From assembly GCA_016125285.1 (NCBI GenBank), contig WGMA01000042.1, positions 124,001 to 188,000 on the forward strand: a DNA stretch of 64,000 bases, read 5' to 3'. How positions within the stretch are numbered: the first letter of the stretch is position 1; every line of letters begins with the position of its first letter. Made by a program: the position numbers and the translations under genes. This stretch comes from Phycisphaera sp. (GTDB taxonomy: Bacteria > Planctomycetota > Phycisphaerae > Phycisphaerales > Zrk34). A model generated the notes under the pieces. It was not told the DNA's origin. It searched no databases and saw nothing but the letters and a program-made list of their open reading frames with translations. This document shows, piece after piece, positions 33,074-40,919 of the stretch.

Positions 33074-34384
33074 TTACATCCCCGACTTCAGCGCGTCGAG
33101 GTGATGCGCGAAGTGGCTGGCCAGGCACTCGGTGTAGGCGTTGAAGTTGTTCTTGAGGCAATCGATGATCGCGGGGCCGAGTTCGGGGTCGGTCAGGACC
33201 GAGCCGAACGTGCAGTGCAGGATCTGGCGGCCGAGGTTCGTGAAACCCTTGCCCTCGGGCACGTCGACCCAGCTCTCGAGGTAGAAATACTCGAGGCCGT
33301 GGTTGTCGGGCACGTCGTCCGGCGGCGGCGCGTCGTCGAGCGTCGCCGAGACGTGGTACGTGGCCTTGTCGATGTCGTACCGCGCTCGGGAGAAGTCCAC
33401 GACGCGTCGGAACAAGTCTTCGTTGTACTTGCAGACCACACGCAGCGCTTCGAGGTAGCTTGTGCCGGCGGTCTTGACGTGGAAGCGGCCCTTGGTGGCG
33501 CGGGCGAAAGCGGGGTACATCGAGATCTTGTCGGAGCCCGAGTGCAGCGACAGCTTATAGGGGCCGAGCAGCTGGGCGATGCCGTTGTGATTGCGGATCG
33601 ACTTCTCCAGCTCGTGGACGTCGCCCTTGTAGTCTACGCCTTTCTCGAAGTCGCCGATGAATCGCGGCGCGAGGCTCACGAGCTTGACGCCGGTCTTGAG
33701 GAACTCGCGAGCGAAGATATAGTGCTCGGCGAGCGTCGTGGGCTGCGGCGTCTCGTCGACGCTGAGTTCGATCTCGTATTCGTGTTCGGCGATCTGGCAC
33801 GCCTTGTGGATGTATTCGCCGATCTGGGTCGCGCGTTTGATCGCCCGGCCGTACTTCACGGCGCACCGCATGCAGGCGTCGTGGTCGATGTCGATCACGG
33901 TGTCGGTGGGCAGCGTGATCATCTTGTTGTCGTAGTCGTTGAACCAGTCGATCTCGCCGCGGATCGCCTCGAACTTCTTCGTCAGCGTGTCTTCGTCGTA
34001 GTCGTCGGCCTTGGTGTCGACGTAGTCGGACGGATCGATCGTAAAGAAGGTGAAGCCCGCCTTGATCATGGCGTCGACGTCGCCGCGGCTCTTGAGGTGG
34101 TCCGCGTCGGCGCCCGATCGGCCGCGCCACTTGGCGACCTTCATGCCGTGCTGCGCGTCCATCATGACCTGTCTCGGGGATCGGTTCGTGCGCTTCATTT
34201 CGCGGACGGACTGCTGGGCGAAGATCGGGTAGATGCCTTCGCCGGCCCGATGCATCGCCTCCGCGTGCCCCGGCGTCGCGAGGCCGATGCGGTCTCCGAA
34301 CCCGAAGCTCGGCAGCGTGCCGAGGCAGACGGGGGTGTACTTGCTGCTGATGCTACTGCCGGTGGATTTGATCTTGTCGCTCAT
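33074..34384 (-). CDS. UxaE-family tagaturonate/fructuronate epimerase-like protein
   Basis: 436 residues from the ATG overlapping the upstream TGA (ATGA). It matches the tagaturonate epimerase family in overall pattern: GFGDRIGLATPGH (about 26-38), then ELSVDETPQPTT with likely metal-binding acidic residues (about 208-219), and LSLHSGSDKISMYP (about 279-292). UxaE epimerises D-tagaturonate to D-fructuronate in uronate breakdown. Its presence with FucU- and fuconolactonase-like genes leaves two readings: a uronate route, or a family member recruited to deoxyhexose acids. Confidence 0.75.
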   Translation of the reverse strand: MSDKIKSTGSSISSKYTPVCLGTLPSFGFGDRIGLATPGHAEAMHRAGEGIYPIFAQQSVREMKRTNRSPRQVMMDAQHGMKVAKWRGRSGADADHLKSRGDVDAMIKAGFTFFTIDPSDYVDTKADDYDEDTLTKKFEAIRGEIDWFNDYDNKMITLPTDTVIDIDHDACMRCAVKYGRAIKRATQIGEYIHKACQIAEHEYEIELSVDETPQPTTLAEHYIFAREFLKTGVKLVSLAPRFIGDFEKGVDYKGDVHELEKSIRNHNGIAQLLGPYKLSLHSGSDKISMYPAFARATKGRFHVKTAGTSYLEALRVVCKYNEDLFRRVVDFSRARYDIDKATYHVSATLDDAPPPDDVPDNHGLEYFYLESWVDVPEGKGFTNLGRQILHCTFGSVLTDPELGPAIIDCLKNNFNAYTECLASHFAHHLDALKSGM

Positions 34385-35223
34385 TTGTGACTCCAATGTG
34401 CGAACAGCGTGTTGAACTGGTCGATCGTCTGCTTCGCCGCGGTGTCGGGGTCGGGCAGCGGCAGGGCCTCGGCGCACGCGTAACCGTCGTAGCCGATCTC
34501 CGCGAGCGCTTCGATGATCGGGGCGTAGTCGAGGTGGCCGAATCCCGCGGCCCGCCGGTTGGAATCGACGAAGTGCAGGTGGCCGATCGCGCCGGCGCCG
34601 CACCGCAGGGCGTCGGCGATGCTGACCTCTTCGATGTTCATATGGAACAGGTCACACAGCAGCCTGACGTTGCTGGTGTCTGCCCGATCGAGCAGGGCGA
34701 CGCCGTGCTCGACGGTGTTGCAGAGGTTGGTTTCGTATCGGTTCAGCGGCTCGTAGAGCAGCGGCACGTTGTACCGCGCCGCGTGCTCGCCGAGGTCGGT
34801 GAGGGCTTCGGCGAGATAGCCGAGCGCGGTGTCACGGTCGACGCCGTCAGCGGCGCGGCCCTGCATCGAGCCGATGATCGCCGAGGCGTTGAACTCGCCG
34901 GCGAGGTCGACGACGCCGCGGACGAACTCGCGCGCTTCGGCCCGCCGCGCGGGGTCGGCGTCGGTGAGGCTGAGCTTGTGCAGCACCCATCCGGCGCCCG
35001 TGCCGACGGCCGCGAGGGCGAGGTCGTGCTTGTGAAGCAGGCCGTGCAGGTGGTTGCGGTCGAACGCGTCGATGGCGGGCGTAAAGATTTCCACGGCGTC
35101 GAAGCCGAGCCGGCCCGCTTTCTCACAGGCTGCGTCAAGGTCGTCCCAGAAGACGAACGGTCCGCCACGAGCCTGTTCAACCAGACTGATGGTCACACAG
35201 GAACGAATCATCTGTGTCTGCAT
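34381..35223 (-). CDS. Sugar phosphate isomerase/epimerase-family TIM barrel
   Basis: 280 residues, xylose-isomerase-like (AP endonuclease 2) fold. Metal-site candidates are Glu in LLYEPLNRYETN (about 154-165), CDLFHMNIEE and HLHFVDSNRR. Related proteins include hydroxypyruvate isomerase and tagatose 3-epimerase. It is coupled to the UxaE-like gene by a four-base ATGA overlap. The exact substrate cannot be read from the sequence, but a keto-sugar or keto-acid epimerase role fits. Confidence 0.8.
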   Translation of the reverse strand: MQTQMIRSCVTISLVEQARGGPFVFWDDLDAACEKAGRLGFDAVEIFTPAIDAFDRNHLHGLLHKHDLALAAVGTGAGWVLHKLSLTDADPARRAEAREFVRGVVDLAGEFNASAIIGSMQGRAADGVDRDTALGYLAEALTDLGEHAARYNVPLLYEPLNRYETNLCNTVEHGVALLDRADTSNVRLLCDLFHMNIEEVSIADALRCGAGAIGHLHFVDSNRRAAGFGHLDYAPIIEALAEIGYDGYACAEALPLPDPDTAAKQTIDQFNTLFAHWSHK

Positions 35224-35305
35224 CCCTTCCCGGGGAAAGTGCGGCCGTGCCCGGGCCGCTGGCGAGTGCCACAGTGTAGCGGATTCTGCGGCGATGTCAC
35301 GGGGG

Positions 35306-37054
35306 TCAGGTGAACAGTTTCGTGTACACGATCCACCCGCCGGTCAGCAGGAACGCGCCGAACGACAGCCAGAGCATCACGTCCCAGAGCGTGTTCGGCT
35401 TGAGGTTCGGGTCGCAACGGCGGTAGCGGAACCACAGCGCCGCGAGCCCGAGCATGGGCAGCATCAGCGCTTGTGCGAGGCCGCTGGCGAGCACCATCGC
35501 GGCGGGCGCCTTGACGAACACGAACACGATAAGGCACAGGATCGGGAACGCGGCGCTGATGATCCGCGTGAGCTTCGTGCGAGAGGCTTCGGTGTTGGCG
35601 GTGATGCCGAACAGGCCGAACGCGTCGGCGACGATGCGGGCGTTGCCGGCCGAGGCGACGAAGTACGTCGAGTAGAGTACGGCGAAGGCGCCGAAGAGGA
35701 ACACCGCGGGGGCCCACGTGCCGAAGACCGGCACGTACATCTCGGCGAGCGTGCGGATGAGGTCGCCGCCGGCGGGGTTGAGGCCCGTGCGACCGAGCAC
35801 CGCGGCGCCGAGCATGTAGAACGCCAGCGTCGCGAAGGTGTACACGACCATCGAACACCACGCGTCGACGTACATCACGCGCATCCAGCCCTTGGCGCGC
35901 TTCGCCCAGGCTTCGGTGCCGTCGTTGCGACCGGTCGATCGGGCGTAGCCTTTTTCGAGGCACCAGTAGGGGTACATGATCAGCTCGGCGGCGCCGACGC
36001 CGATGATGCCGAACGCCGCGAGCGCGGTGGCGAGCGGCTTTTCGGAAAGCCCCTCGATTACCGGCGGGAGCCGGAACTGCAGGCCCTGCGCGAACTCGCT
36101 GCCGCTGATCGCCCATTCGGGTTTCGATTGCAGCATGACGACGGTGAAGACCGTCGTCGCGGTGAACGCGCCGACGAGGAACGTCGACACGCCCTGGATG
36201 AATCCGTACCGGCCGATGTAGAGCATGATCGACGTGGCGATGGCGATGATCGTCGCCCAGATGATCGCGTCGTAAGGCTCGCCGACGTCGTTCAACGCCG
36301 ACCGTGCGACCATGACGGAAACCTCCTGCGTTTCGAAGTCGCCGGCCTGGTCGTTGAGCATCGTGCGCCGCTTGAGCGTGAGCTTCTGGTGGTCCGCCTG
36401 CGCGAGGAGCTTCGCCTGCTTGTCTTCGGGCGTCGCGTTGTCGGGCAGCTCGACGTGTGATTTGGCGTACAGGTCGATCATGCGCTTGAGGGTCACGCCT
36501 TGTTCGCGCAGCTCGGGGTGCTGCTTGTACAGCTTGGCGAGCTCGACCTGCTTCTCGACCCACGCGTTCTGCGCTTCGTTGTATTGCTTGCCCTGGGCGG
36601 TGAGCGGTTGCCAGATCGCCATCGCCTGTCCGACGCCGCCGACGATGCCGCCGAGCTGCGAGATGATGAGCACCATCATGACCAGCCAGTACCACAGCAG
36701 CCAGTTGACTTTCAGCCGCGGGCCGGGCACGTCGTTGAGCGCAGCGAGGGCGGTTTCGTAGTGCGTGACGGTGTAGCGGCCGATCTCGACCTGCGTGAAC
36801 ACCTTGATCACGCAGCCCACGATGATCAGCCACAGCAGCCAGAACCCCGCTTCGGCGCCGACCTTTGTCGTGGCGATCAGCTCGCCGGAGCCGACGATCG
36901 ATCCGGCGATGATCATGCCGGGGCCGAGACGCATCAGCGTCGGCAACACGCCGTGCGGCGGGTCTTCGATTTCGGCATTGGCGGCGGCGGCGTCAGGCAG
37001 ATCGGGCGCGTCGGGCGATCGATCGGCGTCGGTGGGTGGCGGCGCGTCAGGCAT
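35306..37054 (-). CDS. Nramp-fold transporter lacking the metal motifs
   Basis: 582 residues from ATG 37054. The N-terminus to about 40 is acidic and Pro/Ala-rich. LeuT-fold membrane helices follow, beginning MRLGPGMIIAGSIVGSGELI. In canonical Nramp proteins helix 1 carries DPGN and helix 6 carries MPH. Here those places read GSGE and MYPY, so Mn/Fe binding as known is doubtful. A long soluble insert of about 130 residues (about 145-275, including KRMIDLYAKSH) separates helices 3 and 4, unusual for the family. It heads the minus-strand catabolic series behind a good promoter, suggesting import of the pathway's substrate or an ion it needs. Confidence 0.75.
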   Translation of the reverse strand: MPDAPPPTDADRSPDAPDLPDAAAANAEIEDPPHGVLPTLMRLGPGMIIAGSIVGSGELIATTKVGAEAGFWLLWLIIVGCVIKVFTQVEIGRYTVTHYETALAALNDVPGPRLKVNWLLWYWLVMMVLIISQLGGIVGGVGQAMAIWQPLTAQGKQYNEAQNAWVEKQVELAKLYKQHPELREQGVTLKRMIDLYAKSHVELPDNATPEDKQAKLLAQADHQKLTLKRRTMLNDQAGDFETQEVSVMVARSALNDVGEPYDAIIWATIIAIATSIMLYIGRYGFIQGVSTFLVGAFTATTVFTVVMLQSKPEWAISGSEFAQGLQFRLPPVIEGLSEKPLATALAAFGIIGVGAAELIMYPYWCLEKGYARSTGRNDGTEAWAKRAKGWMRVMYVDAWCSMVVYTFATLAFYMLGAAVLGRTGLNPAGGDLIRTLAEMYVPVFGTWAPAVFLFGAFAVLYSTYFVASAGNARIVADAFGLFGITANTEASRTKLTRIISAAFPILCLIVFVFVKAPAAMVLASGLAQALMLPMLGLAALWFRYRRCDPNLKPNTLWDVMLWLSFGAFLLTGGWIVYTKLFT

Positions 37055-37093
37055 ACATATGAATCCGTGAGGGGGGTCGGTCGGCCCGGAGAA

Positions 37094-37123
37094 ATGATAC
37101 GGCGTGTCGCACGCTCGTGCCAA
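37094..37123 (-). promoter_or_regulatory. Promoter of the minus-strand catabolic series
   Basis: On the minus strand TTGGCA (37118-37123) and TATCAT (37094-37099) are separated by 18 bp, about 40 bp upstream of the transporter start at 37054. No operator-like palindrome or regulator gene is evident beside it. Confidence 0.5.
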
Positions 37124-37187
37124 CCGCCGGGCGGGTTGGTCGCGGCGGTGAGGCTCGGCTTGCCGACGGGCGTTCGTGTCGCGGCGC

Positions 37188-40100
37188 TCAGCCGGGCGCC
37201 GCGTTGTCGCCTCCGAGCCTCTCCTGCGCGATGCGCTTCAGCTCGCGGAGGTCGAGCTTGCCGGTGCCGAGCATGGGCAACTCGTCGACTTTGACGAACT
37301 GGTTCTCGCGCGGAATGAACAGGTTGGGCAGCCCCGACGCCTGGAGCTTGCCGATCAGCTCGGGGATGCGCTTCTCGCTCCATGTGTGCAGCACGGCGAG
37401 GCGCTCGCCCTTTTTCTCGTCGGGGATGGCCGTCACGGCGAACGCCTGGTGCTGGAGTTCCGCGGCGTCGTGCAGCGCTTCCTCAACCTTGCCGTGCGGC
37501 ACCATCTCGCCGCCGATCTTGCTGAAGCGCGACAGGCGGTCGGTGATGCGGATGAACCCGTCGGGGTCCTTGATGGCGATGTCGCCGGTGATGTACCAGC
37601 CGTCGCGGAACGCCTTGTCGGTGAGGTCGGGGCGGTTGAGGTAGCCGGGCATCACGTTGGGGCCTTTGACCAGCAGCATGCCGGGCTCGTCGACGGGCAC
37701 GGGTTCGAACGTGTCGGGATCGACGATGCGCACCGACACGCCGGGCAGCGGCTGGCCGACCGATCCGCGGCGCGACCCGGACTGGAACACGCCGTCGTAT
37801 CGCACGTCGAGCGTGCTGGTGGCGATGACCGGGGCGCACTCGGTGGTGCCGTAGCCCTCGATCGGGCGGAGACCGAATCGCTGCTCGAACGCCTCGACGA
37901 GCCGGTCGGGCAGCTTCTCGGCGCCGGTGAGCACGACGCGCAGCGTGGAGAAGTCGTGCGGGTCGACGCGGCGGAGATACAGCTGCAGGAACGTCGGCGT
38001 GGCCATGAGGATCGTCACGCGGTATCTGGCGATGAGCCGGCCGATCGCGTCGGGGTCGAGCGGGTTGGGGTTGAAGACGATGCCCATGCCGTGGTTCGCG
38101 GCGAACCACATCGTCATATAGCCGAACGAGTGGAAGTGCGGCAGGATGCCCAGCAGCTTGTCGCCGCGGCGGACCTGGAATACCTGCGCGATGCCCTCGA
38201 CGTTGGAGTCGATGTTGCCGTGCGTGAGGACGACGCCCTTGGGCTCGCCGGTCGATCCGCTGGAGAAGATGATCGTCAGCTCGTCGTCGTGCGTGACGAC
38301 GCGGTCGCAGCCGCATGCCCGCTCGAGCGTCCGGCACGGCGCAAACATCGCCAGCAGCAGGGCGGTCAGCTTCGCCGCTCCGCCGACGCGCGGCTTGACG
38401 TCTTCGAGGTAGATCGGCGTGACGTTGTCGGGCAACTCGATCTTCGCCTTCTCGAGGAACGCGCGGCTCGTCACGACCGTGCGCAGCTCCGCCTGCTTCG
38501 CGGCCGACGCGAGCGCGGACTGCCCGGCGGTGAAGTTGAGGTTGACGCTCGTGCGCCCGGCGATCGCGGCGGCGATGTTGGTCGTAGCGCTGGCGACGGA
38601 GGGCGGCAGCATGACGCCGACGCGTCGCTGGTCGCCCCAGTCGTCACGCAGCGCACGAGCCAACGCGATGGCCCCGGCGAGCGCGCTGATGCGCGAGACG
38701 CGCTTGCGTGTCGGATCGGCGAACGCGAACCGCAGCGGACGCCGACGCGCCGAGCGGATGTACGTGCGGTGCACCGGCGGGCGGTGCTCCAGCCGCTGCT
38801 CCCACGCCAGCGTGCCGAGCTCTTCGACGGCCTGGCGCACCTGCGGGATCGGCGTGTCCGGCGGCAGCGCCTCGCCGAACGAAACGGTCAGCCGATACGG
38901 CAGCTTCTCCGGCAGCTTCAGGAAATACTTGCCGCCCTTGAAGCTGAAGATGCTGCCCCACGCCTGATCGAGATGCACGGGGATGATCGGCGCGTCGCGG
39001 CCCTTGACGATGCGGCTCAGGCCGCGCGCGAACGGCATCATCTGCCCGGTGCGGCTCAGCTGCCCTTCGGGGAAGATGCACACGATCTCGCCGTCGTCGA
39101 TGTACTTGCCCGCGTCCTTCAACGCCCGCATGATCACACGCGGACCGCCCGACGAGTTGATCGGGATCGCGCCGATCGCCTTCATGATGGGCTTCATCCA
39201 CCACTTGTTGTAGTACGCGTCGTAGACCAGGAATCGCACGGGCCGATCGATGCAGCCCATGATGTACAGCCCGTCGGTGAAGGTCACGTGGTTGGGCACG
39301 AGCAGCGCGCCGCCCTCGGCCGGGACGTTCTTCACGCCGTTGGATCGGATGCGGTAGAACGTCGCGGCCATCAGCAGCAGCGCGAGCCGCACCAGGGCCG
39401 ACGGCAGCAGCCAGATCGCCCAGATCGTCGCGCCGAGCACGACGATCGCGCCCGCGAAGAAGATGCCGCCGGCGTCGAAGCCCGCGCTGGCCAGTCCAAA
39501 CGCCGACAGCGTGCCGAGGATCGTCCCGCCGTTGATGAACACGTTCGCGATCGCCAGCACCGCGCCGCGCTTGTCCTTCGGCGCCCGCCACTGCAGGATC
39601 GCGTTGAGCGGCACGACGATCAGCCCGCTGCACGCGCCCATCAGGCCCATGACGACGCAGGTGCCGAGGAACCCCGGCTGCCACGCCGCCATGATCATCG
39701 CGACGATCGCGAACGGCACCGTGCCCAATGGGATCAACCCGTACTCGACCTTGTGCCCGCTGACGCGCCCCGCGACGATCGCACCGACCGCCAGGCCGAT
39801 GCCGAACACGCCGAGCGGCAGGCCCTGGAGGCTCACGGCGTTCTTCATGCCCTCGGTGATGCCCTGCGTGTACACGATCGCGTTCTGGCCGAGCATGCTG
39901 ATGATGAGCCAGAACACGATGTTGCCGGCGATGGTGAGCTGGAGGACACGGTCGGCGCGGATCGCGCTCCACGCCTCGACCATCGTCTGCACGGGGCCGA
40001 GCTCACCGGAGCGTGCGGGCGGCACGCGGGGGATCTGCCACGCCGCGGTTACGCCGACGACGGCGAACACCGCCAGGGGAATGCCCGCGATCCACGCCGT

Positions 40101-40709
40101 CGAGAGATCGACACCGTGTCCCTCGTCCGAGTGCAGCAGCGCGGTGCCCGCGGCGGTGCCGGCGATGATCGCCAGCATCGTCCACATCTCCAGCAGGCCG
40201 TTGCCGCTGGACAGCTTTTCGTGCGGCAGCAGCTCGGGCATGATGCCGTACTTCGCCGGGCTGAACAGCGCCGACTGTGCGCCCATCAGACCGAGCACGA
40301 CGAGCATCGCCGTTGTCGCGGTCGGCCACATCACCAGCAGCGTCAGCCCGCTTCCCATCAGCACCACTTCCAGCGCCTTCATCGCGAGGATCACCGAACG
40401 CTTGGAGAAGCGGTCCGCGAGCGTTCCGGCGGGGAGCGAGAACAGCATCATCGGGATGGCGAAGACGCAGAACGCGTAGGTGGTGATCTGCTGCTTGGCG
40501 ACGAACGTTGGGTCACCACCCGACGCGGAGTCCGCGGCCATCCGCATCTTTAGCGCGAAGCTGCCGAGCGTGATGACGATCATCTTCCACGCGTTGTCGT
40601 TGTACGCCCCGAAGAACTGCGTCACGAGCAGCGCGGCGATCGGGTGCTTGTGTCGCCCCCCGACGACCGCCGTGCCGGACGTGTGATCGTGTGGATCATC
40701 GTGTGTCAT
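37188..40709 (-). CDS. MFS transporter / acyltransferase / acyl-ACP ligase fusion (LplT-Aas type)
   Basis: 1173 residues from ATG 40709, in three parts. An MFS lysophospholipid-transporter-like region (about 20-430) starts ALLVTQFFGAYNDNAWK. A PlsC acyltransferase follows (about 455-640) with NHVTFTDG (the HX4D motif, about 471) and FPEGQLS (about 545). An AMP-binding acyl-ligase region (about 680-1170) has IIFSSGSTGEPKGVVLTHGN near 815 and a C-terminal GTGKLDL Lys motif. The order matches proteins that flip lysophospholipid inward and re-acylate it with fatty acid activated on acyl carrier protein. Membrane lipid repair is the likely role. No close partner gene is apparent. Confidence 0.87.
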   Translation of the reverse strand: MTHDDPHDHTSGTAVVGGRHKHPIAALLVTQFFGAYNDNAWKMIVITLGSFALKMRMAADSASGGDPTFVAKQQITTYAFCVFAIPMMLFSLPAGTLADRFSKRSVILAMKALEVVLMGSGLTLLVMWPTATTAMLVVLGLMGAQSALFSPAKYGIMPELLPHEKLSSGNGLLEMWTMLAIIAGTAAGTALLHSDEGHGVDLSTAWIAGIPLAVFAVVGVTAAWQIPRVPPARSGELGPVQTMVEAWSAIRADRVLQLTIAGNIVFWLIISMLGQNAIVYTQGITEGMKNAVSLQGLPLGVFGIGLAVGAIVAGRVSGHKVEYGLIPLGTVPFAIVAMIMAAWQPGFLGTCVVMGLMGACSGLIVVPLNAILQWRAPKDKRGAVLAIANVFINGGTILGTLSAFGLASAGFDAGGIFFAGAIVVLGATIWAIWLLPSALVRLALLLMAATFYRIRSNGVKNVPAEGGALLVPNHVTFTDGLYIMGCIDRPVRFLVYDAYYNKWWMKPIMKAIGAIPINSSGGPRVIMRALKDAGKYIDDGEIVCIFPEGQLSRTGQMMPFARGLSRIVKGRDAPIIPVHLDQAWGSIFSFKGGKYFLKLPEKLPYRLTVSFGEALPPDTPIPQVRQAVEELGTLAWEQRLEHRPPVHRTYIRSARRRPLRFAFADPTRKRVSRISALAGAIALARALRDDWGDQRRVGVMLPPSVASATTNIAAAIAGRTSVNLNFTAGQSALASAAKQAELRTVVTSRAFLEKAKIELPDNVTPIYLEDVKPRVGGAAKLTALLLAMFAPCRTLERACGCDRVVTHDDELTIIFSSGSTGEPKGVVLTHGNIDSNVEGIAQVFQVRRGDKLLGILPHFHSFGYMTMWFAANHGMGIVFNPNPLDPDAIGRLIARYRVTILMATPTFLQLYLRRVDPHDFSTLRVVLTGAEKLPDRLVEAFEQRFGLRPIEGYGTTECAPVIATSTLDVRYDGVFQSGSRRGSVGQPLPGVSVRIVDPDTFEPVPVDEPGMLLVKGPNVMPGYLNRPDLTDKAFRDGWYITGDIAIKDPDGFIRITDRLSRFSKIGGEMVPHGKVEEALHDAAELQHQAFAVTAIPDEKKGERLAVLHTWSEKRIPELIGKLQASGLPNLFIPRENQFVKVDELPMLGTGKLDLRELKRIAQERLGGDNAAPG

Positions 40710-40841
40710 CGCCGCAGAGTTTACCCCGAACGTCGCCGTGTCGCTGCAATCCACACGCATGATTCTGGCCCACATGTTCCTTGTCCGTGACCGCTATGAA
40801 GTGAGACACGCCGCCCCCGGAAGGTCGGCGTGTCGCGGGTC

Positions 40842-40919
40842 GAGGAGAGAAGGCCGGGGTGGGGGTTCGGGCGTGAGCAACAGTATGTATCCCCACCCCG
40901 GGCCTTCGTTTCTCTCCTC
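40842..40919 (-). terminator. Long imperfect hairpin downstream of the DUF2339 gene
   Basis: GAGGAGAGAA-GGCC-GGGGTGGGG (40842-40864) pairs with CCCCACCCCGGGCC...TTCTCTCCTC (40891-40919) apart from small bulges. The stem ends at the TGA of the DUF2339 gene. It may act as a terminator, and its GGCCGGGGTGGGG arm resembles dispersed REP-type sequences. The 208 bp between 40710 and 40917 holds no gene. Confidence 0.55.

Noticed and set aside
37176-40553. A 1125-codon open frame on the plus strand opposite the acyltransferase/ligase fusion
   Set aside because: It is rich in Arg, Asp, Gly and Ala with no domain order, while the minus frame has three clear enzyme or transporter domains. High G+C removes stop codons from the antisense frames.
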